This document shows positions 46,540 through 58,900 of a DNA stretch of 64,000 bases, one piece after another. A model generated the notes under the pieces. That model searched no databases, was not told the origin of the DNA, and was given only the letters and a program-made list of their open reading frames with translations. Made by a program: the position numbers and the translations under genes. This DNA comes from Sphaerolaimus hirsutus (Eukaryota > Nematoda > Chromadorea > Monhysterida > Sphaerolaimidae). The stretch covers positions 6,204,529-6,268,528 of the forward strand of contig OZ038451.1 of NCBI GenBank assembly GCA_964036195.1. Direction: 5' to 3'. How positions within the stretch are numbered: the stretch's first letter is position 1; each line of letters opens with the position of its first letter.

Positions 46540-47462
46540 TGGGGTAGCATATTTTCGGGGGGGGGGGAGGGGGCGGTCCGCCCCGAGCACGAGAACTCGG
46601 AACGGCTTGGTGGAAAATGTTCATATTTGGATTAATATGGTTTCAGGTCGGGGCTAATTACAATTCTGAGAAAATGATTCTACGACCCCCCTGACTGGAG
46701 GTAGGGTGGGTCTATAAAAAGGTGATCATTTCCGAAATTTTCGGGTGTCGCCCAGAACATGCAAACATTTGTACATCAATAACTCGGTCATTTCTTGGTC
46801 GATTTGGACCGTTCAACACTTAAACTGATCGGCACAACCTGTAGATTCCGTTTTTGTTGTCGGATTAGTGATGTCTATATTCCTTTCATCAAATTGACCC
46901 GGTTTTTCAACACGAAAAATAATTTGCTCTGAATGTGCTATCATATACTATAGACGAGGAGAATATAAAACAAAAATGAGTTCAATATCTCTTTCCAATC
47001 AAAATTTAAAGCGCTTCAAACTTTTTCCTCCAACCAAAGTATATTATAGCACGTTCAGAAAAGTTGATTTTTTGTGTTGAAAAACTGGGTCAAATCGATA
47101 TAAGGATTATATCCATCACTAATCGGACCACAAAAAGGGAATCTACAGGTTGTGCCGATCAGTTTAAGTGTTGAACGGTCCAAATCGACCAAGAAATGGC
47201 CGAGTTGTTGACGTGCAAATTTTGCATGTTCTTGGCGAAACCCGAAAATTTTGCAAATGACCACCTTTTCATAGACCCACCCTATCTCCAGTCAGGGGGG
47301 GCCATAGGAAAATTTTCTCAGAATTGTAACTAGCCCCGACCTGAAACCATATTATATCCAAATATTAACATTTTCCACCAAGCCGTTCCCGAGTTTTAAA
47401 CACGTGCTCGGGGGAGGACCCCCCCCCCCCCACCCCTAAAATGCTACCCCAAAAATCCCCTA
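46540..47462. mobile_element. 920-bp palindrome (GGGATTTTTGGGGTAGCAT ends)
   Basis: Arms mirror over about 430 bp, sharing GGTGGAAAATGTT, GACCCACCCT and TTTAAGTGTTGAACGGTCCA with their complements. Near-identical halves suggest a recent element. No long frame. Confidence 0.8.
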
Positions 47463-47747
47463 CGCTCACACTGCGGAATTATGTGGGAACGTTGGCTGAC
47501 GGATATCATATACTGCACTTACATATCACAGCTTTTTATTGCACACTATAAGGAAAAAATGGAAGCGTTTACACAAAGAATGCCGCAAAACCAATGAAAA
47601 CAATCATCTATGCTAATTTGTATAAATAATATTTAGGTGCAATAGCGTAATTGCGTAAAAAATTGCATAAGTACTTAAAGTTGGCTGCAGCTCCGTCGAA
47701 CCCTCTCATCGTGTCCACGGTGGCATGTCAAGTAAAAAAAAGATGTA

Positions 47748-48009
47748 TACCGTATTTCCTCGAATCCCCCCCCCCCCTCGAAATACCCCCCTCAAAATTG
47801 GCAGTATGAATTTGTGGTCCGGGAAATGCATAACAGACGTTCAAAACACTTACTGTGTTACGTTAAAACATCGTTTATACCATCTACATCCTTATATAAG
47901 GCTGTAAAAACTTATAAATGGTGGTTATTGTTGCATTTTTCACGTTTTTCGCTCAAAATTTTCACTTTGAAAAAATAAACCTACGGGGGTAATTCGAGGA
48001 AATACGGTA
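47748..48009. mobile_element. TACCGTA element, family B, short
   Basis: TACCGTATTTCCTCGAATCC to CGAGGAAATACGGTA. Confidence 0.8.
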
Positions 48010-48269
48010 GTGTAAATCAAAATATGACAAATAAAAATTTTATTTAAATTTTACCGTCTTTTTGACATCTTGCATGACACTTGAAAAATTTGTATGGCAC
48101 TTTGCATTGCTTTTCGGCGATTTTGTATTTGTTATACATACCACGTAAACTGATGTGAAACTTCTTTGAAAGAAAAAAAACTTTTTGCGATGTAATTATG
48201 TAATTGCAAATTTAAATAATTTTACAATCTGCATGCAAATTTGAAAATATCGAGAGAAAAAAACTGTAA

Positions 48270-48677
48270 TACCGTATTACCTCGAATTATCCCCCCCTTG
48301 AATTATCCCCCCCTCGAATTAACACCCCTCAAAATTGGCTGGGGAAATAATAACCCCCCCCCCTCGAAATACCCCCCCTCCGGAATGATGTACGTAATGT
48401 ATGCAATGTACATTATGTATTTATTACTACTTATTTGCATCGCAGCTACACTTAAAAACGCTCATTTGTGTACAGATGTACTTCTATAGCCCCAATATAA
48501 CCTATTTGCTCACGTTTATTACCGTTTTTGTGTAATAAAAAGCGTATTCTTAACTATGAATTTCACGAAAATTTCTGACGAAGTAATAATAACCCCCCCC
48601 CCCTCGAATTAACCCCCCTCAAATTTTGCTGGCGAAATAATAAAACCCCCATGGGGGTATTTCGAGGTAATACGGTA
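48270..48677. mobile_element. TACCGTA element, family A
   Basis: TACCGTATTACCTCGAATTA to CGAGGTAATACGGTA. Confidence 0.85.
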
Positions 48678-48803
48678 ATTATACAGAACGAGTATTTCAT
48701 TGTACCTAAATATAACACCTTCCCAGTTTTATCAGCACTGCTGCACCCATAGATATCAATCTGGAATGTACCTATGTATTAAAATACAAACTTACCTATT
48801 TAT

Positions 48804-49238
48804 TAACCGTATTTCCTCGAAATACCCACCCCCCCCTCGAAATATCCCCCGTTTCGAAATACCCCCCTCAAAATGGACACTATGAAATAATTACCCACCC
48901 TCTCGAAATACCCCCCCCCCAAATTTAGTGTACAAAGAACGTATATAACAAAACTGCGGTCTGTGATTCGGGCAATGCAAAACACACGTTAAAAACAATT
49001 AATTGTTACGTTAGAACATTGTTTCACACTTGAATAAGTCAATAGACTCTTATATATAGCGGTTATTGTTGCATTTTTCTATGTATGCGTACGTTACAGA
49101 CGACAATTTAGTACTGGAATTTCAAAAATTTCTGGCGAAATAATAAGTCCCCCTCGAAATACCCCCCTCGTTTAACCCCCCTCAAAATTCTCACTCTGAA
49201 ACAATCACCCCCGGGGGGTATTTCGAGGAAATACGGTA
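48804..49238. mobile_element. TACCGTA element, family B
   Basis: TAACCGTATTTCCTCGAAAT to CGAGGAAATACGGTA with the AGAGAACGTA-type interior. Confidence 0.8.
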
Positions 49239-49249
49239 TATGTAAATAA

Positions 49250-49860
49250 TAAATAGGTATCAGGTATTTGCAGTTGCATATCAGTTTTTATTCGATGCAT
49301 TTTCACTTGCGACGAGCCTCGATAACAGAAGATGCGTGTGCTACTGAAAACATATGAAAAATATTTAAATAAAACCTACTCAATCGATTTACATATTGTA
49401 GTAATATTCAATCAAATACTACAATATGTAATTACTCTTTTCAATTTTTCAGAGTTGTTAAAAGTTCCAAAAAATGCAAAGTATATGTAAACGTAAAGCT
49501 ATGTTTTGATATTCCTTCACCCTCAAACAAACGATGAACTTTTTATCTGCAAAAATACCTGCATGTGTAAAATACACCCATAAATATCCATAACCCAAAG
49601 TACACCGATCACAAATATGAATGAAAGTAAAAGTGAAATCTATTTTCTCATTATGCCGCCCGCATTCAAAATAAGCACAACTAGTGCACATAAATAAATT
49701 TGTGCGTTACGCACGACAAATAAATATAATAACATGATAAAAACTGAATTGCGGGACAAAAAGAAACCATGGAATGATTAAACAGCTGCATGACAAATGC
49801 AATCGACACACGCAGTATGCATTTGAGAAATCCATTCGGGAGCTGTGTCAAGATTTTCAC
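49250..49860. other. No recognised feature
   Basis: AT-rich intergenic sequence without splice-flanked coding blocks. Confidence 0.4.
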
Positions 49861-49861
49861 G

Positions 49862-50162
49862 TACCGTATTTGCTTTAATAGTTCCCCCCCCCCTTGAATA
49901 ATTCCCCCCTCGAGAGATCCCCCCTGTAAGACGAGTGAGGAAATAACAATTCCCCCCTCGAATAACCCCCCCCTTTAAAGATTTGATTAATTTGTTATAC
50001 CTAATTTCAACAAAAATGGCACGTTATTGTGTTTATAATGCATATTTCGTGAAATGAGTTGATGGAAGCATGCTTGAAAATTTTGACGAAATAATAATCC
50101 CCCCCTTGAATAATTCCCCCCCCTCGAATAGTTCCCCCTCAAAAATGTACGGTAATACGGTA
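49862..50162. mobile_element. TACCGTA element, family C
   Basis: TACCGTATTTGCTTTAATAG to GGTAATACGGTA; the right end looks rearranged. Confidence 0.7.
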
Positions 50163-50243
50163 TTTACAAAATTAGAGAAGAAGATACACACGCCGGCCGC
50201 GCCGCTGGGGTCATATCCAATTTGAATGTAAATAATTAATGAG

Positions 50244-50615
50244 TAGTGACGGAATGGCACAGTTGGCGCGTGGCGCCCAGTCCTAAAATGGCGTCATAAT
50301 GACGCCAATGTGGTTTCAGGGTTTATTTTTTTTAAATTTACGATAAAAGCTACTAAAAAATAGATTTTTGGCTGAAAAATTAATAGAAGTGAAGTGATGG
50401 AGTGAATGATATTTTCAGAGATATCAGTGTGTACGTCGAGACTGAATGCTGAAAGGTCATTGTACCATCTCGAAGTACAATTTGTAATTAGTGCATAATG
50501 AAGTATACAATAAGTTCGCGGCCGTGGCACCCGGCGCTTTTTTTCTGCGATGGCGCCATGTCACCTTTTTCCTGTGGCGCACTTGGCGCCTTTTTCTGGC
50601 GCCTTTCCATCACTA
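50244..50615. mobile_element. hAT-like element
   Basis: TAGTGACGGAATGGC at left, GGCGCCTTTCCATCACTA at right, GGCGCC-rich ends and AT-rich core. The flanks do not give a clear 8-bp duplication. Confidence 0.65.
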
Positions 50616-50799
50616 TCGACTCACTATCGAGTAAGCGAATCAATGCGCGCAGCGTCTAACACTGTAATTGAAGTTGGTACCTGGCAGTCTGCCAATACGC
50701 GAGTAAAAAAATGGCGCAGAAATGGCGCTAACAAAAAAGCAATGTGGCGCTGCGAAAGTATATTTTGATCAGCGCCAACGCCACGGCGTTTTGTAGTCT

Positions 50800-52030
50800 T
50801 TTTGTAGTGTTTTTTGTAGTCTGTTAGCTGTGGGTGATAAACTGTGATTATCTAGCACGAATATAAATTCATCAGAAAATGACGGCACGCGGTGTAAAAG
50901 CATCCAGTTGGGTCAGAAGTCTACAGAAAACATGTGTTTGCCGTGAAATTTCATATGTCTTGTTTGATATCTTCACCATAAATGCTTTCACCGTGGGAAA
51001 TTGATTTAGCACCAATTTTTCATGACTTACTTTAACGAAATATGTTAACATTCATGTAAAACATCTGCTCCGATCATATTTAATAGCGCTCGCAAATTTG
51101 GAAAAGTGTCTGAAAAATAAAATACCTAGGTCTAGACGTTCATCGAAATTTGAAATTTTCGTCTTTTTTTAGAAATGGGAACAAAACTTTTTTATTTGAA
51201 ATTCCAGTGATTTGAAAGTCTATACTGATGTTCATATTGGACGCCGATTATGTATAAATACCTAATCATCGATCTTCAAAACAGTGGGCATTTTCTACCA
51301 TGAGTTATCGTGATTTACCCGTGCGTGATTGCCTCTAAGAATTGCACGGATTAAATTTAAATTCTCAGCTTTTCACAAAGCAAAATCTCAGATTCCCACA
51401 CGCATCTAATTCAACAACAGCGAAAAAATTTGAAAAATGTGGAAAAATAAAAAATAAAAAAACCTCTTCAACTTTCTACTCCCATTATGCTATAAACTCA
51501 CTTTCGCACAAACTAGTATCCGCTGCAATTGCCGATGAAAATGAGAGTGAACGGGTCAACTCAACGACGCATTACGATTGGATAACTTTCACTTGATCAT
51601 TCAGCCGGCTACAAATTGAACGCAGTTGCATTCTTGCACTCAGTGGTGGAAAAGTTTCACCCTGAAAATGTTTTCTGTGTTTTAATACTTTTTGAAGAAT
51701 AAGATATTAAGATGTGTTTGTGTTGTCTGCGTTTTTCGTTTCTTAATGAAACCTGAGTGGCTTTAAATCAACACAAATTCAAAATATTTTAAGTCTGACA
51801 ATGACAACACTATTCTACAAAACCAGCTTATGTGTGTGTTTGAAACTTTACAAGTAGAATCTTTTATGCTACATTTGGTACTGTCCAACATTCACCTCCG
51901 CAATTGAGCAACAGTGGGATGGAGTCATATTTACCAAATTAATGCATCATGTATTTTGACATATATATGCTATTGTCAAACCATCCAGTGTTATAAAAGC
52001 CAGTGCCCAGTGTCAATGACAGTGGTTTAA
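50800..52030. other. No recognised feature
   Basis: An open stretch at 51342-51596 has no splice context or family match and is not called. Confidence 0.4.
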
Positions 52031-52036
52031 AGGTGC

Positions 52037-52245
52037 TACATGAACTAGTTGACATTTAAATGTCAGCTGGTTGATTTTGACTCTGGTTTCAGCTCACGTG
52101 TTGCAGAGAGATATCCCAATGTGCATGCCAGTGTTGAAAAATAAATATTAAGGCGAGTGGATTGTAAGATCATTCTGCGGCACATGAACAAAAACCTGAA
52201 TTAACATAAACCAGCTGACATTCAAATGTCAACTAGTGTGTGTGG
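52037..52245. mobile_element. Small palindrome with ACTAGTTGACATTTAAATGT ends
   Basis: The left arm has ACTAGTTGACATTTAAATGT then CAGCTGG; the right arm is the complement. Relatives lie at 56994-57224 and near 7620. Confidence 0.7.
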
Positions 52246-52940
52246 TGCCTAAGCTACCCCAAAGTCATACTCCATGGACTCTAGGCACTTTTGGAATCCT
52301 ATGTGAACTGAACACCCATAAAAGTAATAAAAGTAAAGTTTTATGTTGAGTTCATTAGTTACCAAAAAGTGCCATCAGTTGCGTGTTTTCTGCCTGGGGA
52401 CAATGAAAACACAAAAACACAACAGTTTTTATTTCAGTGGTATTTCTGTGTTCTTTAAAAAACTGTTTTTGGTTTTCACATTTCTGAGCATCAATGTGTG
52501 TAAAACTAAAACAGAGAAACAAAACACACTCAGTTTCTGTGTTTCCAAAATCTTTTCTTAACATCATCAACCACTCACACGGGGTAAAGCAAACGCATGT
52601 GCGCGCTTCACTGGACGCGTCGCGCGCGCGTATATACACACCGAGTAATGTATTTCCTTCAAACGTGTATTTACGTTCAGATTTATTATTTCGAGAAAAA
52701 ACCCGCTAGTATTGATGCAGTGAAATGGAACGACCATTGAATTTGTCGTGTGAAAACTCTGCGTGTTTTATTATACCTACTTTAATATACCACTCCTGTG
52801 TTTGTTGAACGACAGCTGGGTTGGGTAGATCCACAAAGCCGATAAAACACGGTTCTACTTTTTACCTGTGTGACGATTAAAACGCATAAATGTACGCCAT
52901 ACACTGCACATAAATACTTAAATTACCCATGTAAGATGCA

Positions 52941-53392
52941 TACCGTATTTCCTCGAAATACCCCCCCCCCTCTCGAAATACCCCCCCTCTCTAAATACCC
53001 CCCCCCCTCTCGAAATCACCCCTCTAAATGGGCACTATGAATTTATAAACCCCCCCTCTAAATACCCCCCCCCCCCAAATTGAGTGTATAAGGAACGTAC
53101 ACGACAAAAGCTGCGGTTTGTCATCCTGGGCAATGCAGAATACACGTGAAAACAATAATTGTATTATGTAAGAACAGTGTAAATATACAGTCTACATACT
53201 TAAACAAGTCTATAGAGTGTGGTGGTTTTTGTTGCATTTTTCGACGTCTGCGTACGTTTCAAGCGACAATTTAGTACTGGGATTTCAAAAAAAATTTGGC
53301 GAAATAATAACCCCCCCCCCCTCGTTTAACCCCCCCTTCAAAAATTTCCACTCTAAAAAAACCCCCGGGGGTAATTCGAGGAAATACGGTAT
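52941..53392. mobile_element. TACCGTA element, family B
   Basis: TACCGTATTTCCTCGAAATA to CGAGGAAATACGGTA. Confidence 0.85.
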
Positions 53393-53435
53393 ATGCATGC
53401 ATGCTATTCAGACAAAAACAAAACTCCTTCACCTG

Positions 53436-53658
53436 GTGGCAATCCCAAGCCCTGTAAAGTGTAAAGTAAAGTGTCAAATGTAAAGTCAAATGCAAAGTAA
53501 AGTGTCAATCAAAACAAAAAAGAAAAGATTTTATTATTGAACTTTGCATGACAATTGACACTTTACTTTGCATTTGACTTTACATTTGACACTTTGCTTT
53601 GCATTTGACTTTACATTTGACACTTTACTTTACACTTTACAGGGCTTGGGACTGCCCC
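53436..53658 (+). mobile_element. Introner element, plus orientation, CTG target
   Basis: 223 bp. GTGGCAATCCCAAGCCCTG to CAGGGCTTGGGACTGCCCC, flanked by CTG at 53433-53435 and 53659-53661. Removing it plus one CTG joins LLHL to GFLCILENVF in frame; the intron would be GT-TG. Confidence 0.8.
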
Positions 53659-53661
53659 CTG

Positions 53662-53814
53662 GGGTTCCTGTGTATTTTGGAGAACGTTTTTACTACACGT
53701 TTTTCTACAATTTTTCCCAACTATGATAAAACTCGAAAATTGTTCGTCCATTCCAAAGCTATTCAAATTCCCGATAAATTCCCAAAATCAAAGAGGAAAG
53801 AAAAAAATCGGTGA
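53662..53814 (+). CDS. Possible 3' terminal exon of an unidentified gene
   Basis: Fifty codons and a TGA, directly after the introner: GFLCILENVFTTRFSTIFPN, then KLFVHSKAIQIPDKF and a basic tail. I do not recognise the protein. The upstream exon would end at 53435 just beyond a family B element, so the gene may be truncated by insertions. Confidence 0.4.
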   Translation, partial: GFLCILENVFTTRFSTIFPNYDKTRKLFVHSKAIQIPDKFPKSKRKEKNR

Positions 53815-54172
53815 AAAAATCCCGAATGTCCAGCGCGATATTAACGTGAGAATTGTGGTTTAATAAAAAATGAAATATCAACACGTGATAACAATCGAAT
53901 ATTTTCTTGAAAATCCGACATGTTTCTCATAAGAAACATATTATCATATCACGCAAATGCGATATGGGTGGTATGAATAGCATTGCAAAAATGGGCGATT
54001 TTTAGAAAATATAATTAGGTAGATATAATCTCAGAAAATCTAAAAACAATAAAAGTTAATCTCTCTGAAAAAGGCACTGCAAATATAAATAGACATAAAT
54101 AACCTAGACATTATTTTGTTGTCTTGTCATAAAATAACTATGATTAAATCTCTCCGGAACGATATATAAATG

Positions 54173-54582
54173 TATATCCTCGAAATACCCCCATGGGGGT
54201 TTATTATTTCGCCAGCAAAATTTGAGGGGGGGGGTTAATTCGAGGGGGCCTTATTCTAGGGGGTTTATGATGTTGTCAGAAATTTTCGTAAGGATCGTAG
54301 TAAATAGTTTGCATTTGCGTAACCATAACAGGTAATAAATGTGTCCAAACAGGATATGTTTGGACATGAAAACGTAGGTAGCTATACAAACTAGTCTATG
54401 TGTAGCTGCAATGCAAATAAGCAGTAAGAAATGCATCAAGTACATTGAATACATGATGACATCATTCCGGGGGGGGGTATTTCGAGGGGGGGGGGGGTTA
54501 TTATTTCCCCAGCCCATTTTGAGAGGGTTTTATTCGGGGGGGGGGTAATTCAAGGGGAGATAATTCGAGGTAGTAAGGTACC
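54173..54582. mobile_element. Family A-like element with decayed ends
   Basis: TATATCCTCGAAATACCCCC at left, CGAGGTAGTAAGGTA at right, family A interior in reverse orientation. Confidence 0.7.
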
Positions 54583-54987
54583 GTAAGATCTTTTAAAAAG
54601 TACGAGTCTACTAATACTGCTAACTTTGATTCACAAAATCCTCACGTCGATTATTTCTCTCAACTCAACTTAATTTAAAAAAGTAAATTTCCCGAAATTT
54701 TTCCAATGCTATAACATGAAGGACAAAAGTAATGGCACCACATGACACCTCAAAAGGCGACAATACTATTATTATTATTATTAACAATCAACGGAAAATG
54801 GGCCGCGGTATAAAAAACGGCACTTGATCGGGAATTGGCGCACATTTTCTAATGCACTTTAACTATAAATAACTGAGGTTATGTGCCAAATCTGGACAAT
54901 TATTTATATTTAGTGACTTTTTACTTTGTTTGTGACGAGTCAAAGTAAAAAAGTTGTTTAGAAAAGTCTCTTTTTACAAGATTACAG

Positions 54988-55190
54988 GTGCCACTCCCAG
55001 ACCCTGTAAAATGCCCTGAAAAATGTCAAATTTCATGCAAAGTTCACAAGTCGTGTGCCATTTTCCCGGGAATTTTACATGACATTTCACATTTTACATG
55101 ACATTTCACATTTTACATGACTTTTCACATTTTACATGACATTTCACATTTTACATTTTGCAAGGCATTTTACACGGTCTGGGAGTGCCC
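54988..55190 (+). mobile_element. Introner element before an unassigned exon-like block
   Basis: 203 bp. GTGCCACTCCCAGACCCTG to CGGTCTGGGAGTGCCC, CAG at 54985-54987 and 55191-55193. GT-AG on the plus strand. Confidence 0.8.
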
Positions 55191-55193
55191 CAG

Positions 55194-55261
55194 CACGCTC
55201 ACGCAGTTGGATTGTTGCACGAACTCCCCGCTGCTGCACGGCGCGGCGGCATCGAGCGCGG
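55194..55261. other. GC-rich exon-like block, strand unresolved
   Basis: The plus strand has the introner AG before it and a GTGCCG donor after (68 nt, LTQLDCCTNSPLLHG). The minus strand reads PCSSGEFVQQSNCVSVL, which looks more like a Cys-rich ectodomain but has no canonical sites. It is far more GC-rich than its surroundings. Confidence 0.4.
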
Positions 55262-55396
55262 GTGCCGTATTCAAAGTGGAAAAGTGACACTAAAGTAAGT
55301 GGTAAGTAGTCATGACAGGTGACTAAAGTGACAGGAGGCGAATGTGACGAGTAAGCTTATGAATGGAATCTTTTTCTTGCCACTTGAGTTCACCTG

Positions 55397-55671
55397 GGAA
55401 CAGTCCCGCACTCTGTAAGGTCTAATGTCAATTGAAATAAAACAGATTGTATTACTGAACTGTTGATATTTTGCATGACATTTGACTAGTCGTGAAACAG
55501 CGCCAGGATTTCATAGGTATGGGGCCGAGCGTCAATGGCGCCACAGCAGAATAGTGCCAAGCGCCATGGCACTACTTCCTTTGGCGCTAGAGAGAGCGCC
55601 AGGGCCATGGCGTATTTCCATGACTACATTGAACACTGGACTTGATACTTTACAGGGTGCGGGACAACCAC
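55397..55671 (-). mobile_element. Introner-like element with embedded hAT-like sequence
   Basis: Minus strand GTGGTTGTCCCGCACCCTG to GTGCGGGACTGTTCC then CAG. The duplication is imperfect (CGG against CAG). A GCGCCA-rich hAT-like piece (about 55490-55630, ends TAGTCGTGAAA and TTTCCATGACTA) is inserted in it. Confidence 0.6.
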
Positions 55672-55740
55672 CCGCCTACAACTCACATATTCCCCGCCCC
55701 CTTCCTTATCACTACCAGCCCTTATCTCTACCTCCCAGAT

Positions 55741-55956
55741 ATGTGGCCGGCCGCCGCAGCGACACTTTTACTCCTAGCCGCCAACATGGGCACCACCGGC
55801 GCCAGGCACTCCGACCCGGGGCCGAGTTCCAATCCGAACGCGCACGGGAACAAGGCAAAGTGGCAGTCGCTGCGATGCTGGCGCTATCCCAATGCGGTGC
55901 CGTGTTTCGAGCACAAAGATTGCGAGAAGCCGTGTAGGAAGATGTTTAGTAATCGG
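55741..55956 (+). CDS. Cys-rich secreted protein exon 1
   Basis: 72 codons, signal peptide plus CWRYPNAVPCFEHKDC, GTGAGT donor, high GC. Confidence 0.55.
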
Positions 55957-58900
55957 GTGAGTGTGTTTGGGAGTTTATGAGGCAGTGTTGGCAATTTGGC
56001 AGTGGGATAGCGCTTGGTCTGTAAACCAATTTGCAGATGCTGGCATTTTTGAATTTCGGTTTTCTCCAAACGAAATTGTAAAAATACGATAAATGGTGTC
56101 ACGCACTTTAAGTCACGTCCGAAACCTTCAAATTAAACTCGGCGGACATGAAACGAATCAGTAATCCGGCCCTTGGTTACCAATGACGTATGTTTTTAAA
56201 TTCGTATCGTGAACCGAATGGAATGTGTCCATTCAAGTTCATTTTTTTCAATCCGACTTTTATATGACAACGATATGAATTTGATAGGCATATCGTTATA
56301 GAGAGTCGGATTGTAAGGCCTTAAGTCGGATCTTATCGTCGCAGCCCCGACAAATTCCTCCGAAAAAGTACGTATGCATGAATTTGGCACACGTCCAAAT
56401 TCATTGCGTTTGATACCAAAAATATTAAAGACGCACAATTTCTGTTCGCGCCACCGAAAACGGCCGCGGAATGGGATCAAGTCCACACAAGTTTCAACTA
56501 GTACGTGGGTCGCCATTTGCGGTCGCTTAAATCAATTTGAACGCGAACGCGAACGGTGACGCGAACAGAAATCGTGCATCTTTAAACTTGTTTGCATGAA
56601 ACGCAAGCAACTTGGATGTGTGCCAAGTTTAAGTATTAACACTCGTACAAAAATCCCGTAGAACAATGACTTCCAAAAAGTCCGCCGAGTTTACGTAAAT
56701 TTTTTATCAAAGTATTTTTTCGGATTTATTACGGCAAAACTAATGAATTGAAACATCCACTCCAATGTGCAAACGATGCCATACAAATGACTACCTAGAT
56801 AATGGAAAGGTGTCCATAACAAACATAGGGTATTTTCATGATCTTTTATTTGTACAGCTTTGTGTACATGTGTATTTATAGTTTTATTCAACAGCATTTG
56901 AATAGGTGCCATCATACAGAAATGTACTTAATCTGCTGTTATCACATGCATCGCCGTACAATATTCAAAAATAATTTATTACCTTGTTCCAATGGGCCCA
57001 CACACACTAGTTGACATCGCAAATTAGCGTCAACTCAGTGTCAATTGAATAATACAAGAAGTTTGTAAAAAGCATCTCACACTTAACAGGAACAATGAAA
57101 ATGAAATGTCATGAAGAAAAACTAACTATGCTCATCAGATAGATAAGTTGAAATAACAGTATCACTTAAATTCAGTTGACATTTAGTTGACACAAATTCA
57201 GCTGACATCCAGTGTGTGGGGGTCCAATACTAAATAGGTTTTCATTGTCCATCACTCTATCTGCCTTTATTTATGTTTATTTCCAGTGGAGAGGAAAATG
57301 TGACAGTCACAGAAAAAAATTGGCATGTGAAGCAAATGAAGCATGTTGGAATCACATGAAGCAGTGTCTTCTATATGCTTTCACAACTTCATGAATGTTG
57401 ATGAAGTGTCTTCCACATGCTTCACCTAGTTTTAAACACACTTCCAAAATCTTGGAAGACTTCACAATGCTGGTGATGCCACACTCTTCACCAATGTACA
57501 CGTTTTGTTGGTGGAACCATAATAAAGAGTGAAGTGACGTCATAATAATTTTTGTGAAGAACCATGAAGCACTTGTGAGTTGTATGAAGCAACAGGACAT
57601 AGCACTTCTATTTACATCACTACTTTTGGGACTGATACCTGATGATTTTTTTAAACTATTGGTGTTTTTGGAGTAAAACATGACATTTTTACATTTTCTG
57701 ACCAATGCCCAACACCTGAAAATTTACCTTATTGCTCAACCCTGCTTTTTTGATTTGAAGTTTATTATTAGCTGCAAAAATTACTGAACGTATAATATAA
57801 TGTCAGTGTGGTCACAATGTGGCAGTGATTTATATATTATATGACAGCTTTCCACCTTCCTTTTGAAGAATTTATGAAGAAAACAGTAAAAAACTAATTA
57901 GAAGCTTGTGAAAACAAAGAAATCAAAATGCAAAAATATTACTGAACTGGTGTCTTCATATCTCTGCAACCAGCTGTTTTGCTGTGGTGCTGGCCAGAGC
58001 TCTCACTAGTGCATATCTTGGTGGTATTAGCAAATATTCAAGTGAGAACCTTGAGGGCTGAAGTGGAGAAGGATTCCATGTGAACAGCAGTTGCATATGG
58101 GTCAGTCAATCCTAAGCCAATGGCAAATGCCTTTGGAAGTGTCGCTGTTTCATGCCTTTCGGGGTGTGCTAATAGTGACCAGTGGCGAAAGGGAATTGCG
58201 TTAATATTCGCAAACCTGGACACAGAGAATGACAGTGCCCACTCAGTGGCTGTCAAGTGCAGCAACGCAAATGAACTTGGATACATCGCACAGTGCCTGG
58301 AGCAGAGTTTTCTTTTCTGTTTGACAGCCTAACTCCCTGGAATTGGCTCAGCCAGAGATAGGGACTTGGTGCTGGCAAAAGGCTGCGGTTCCTGCAGCTT
58401 TCCATGTGCACTGTGTGGCCCTTGAAAATCCAAGGGAAGCTATTTGATTTTCATGCCAGCTTGTACTGATAACCACAGCAGGTCTCCAAGGTGAACAGCC
58501 TCTAGCCGAGAGAATAATGTAGGTAAGGGAAGTCAGCAAAATAGAACCCCCCCTCAGTACACCAATTGTTATAAAATGTATTTACATTTACTAGGGAAAA
58601 ACTCGAGCACTGGGTAAATACATAAATATACATATACTTTTTAAAATAATTGAACTCACCCGTATGTGTACTTTTGAAAAGTGCACGCGCACAGAAAATG
58701 TATTTTCGTTACTAGGTAAAATAAAGAAAAAAGATTAAGTACTCGATTGACATTTTATTGCGAACATTGTCCTGGGAATTTTACTCACTCGTACTCATGA
58801 GTATGGGTTAAACAAATGTATTTTACACTTTCAGTACTCAGGTGTGAGTAAAAAGTATTTCACATACACAACCACTTTCACAAAAGTCCATCAATTCGAA

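Noticed and set aside
51342-51596. 84-codon plus-strand frame
   Set aside because: Low-complexity AT-rich composition unlike the GC-rich real exons, no partner exon.
53571-53660. HLTLHLTLYFTLYRAWDC-type peptides, also in other introners
   Set aside because: They are the translated introner terminus, not exon sequence.
2920-54517. Frames rich in GGG/PPP peptides (for example at 2920-3378, 38003-38326, 54251-54517)
   Set aside because: They arise from the C/G runs and shared interior of TACCGTA elements.
58038-58539. Open frames on both strands at 58038-58539
   Set aside because: The region is a 28S rRNA fragment; the frames are incidental.
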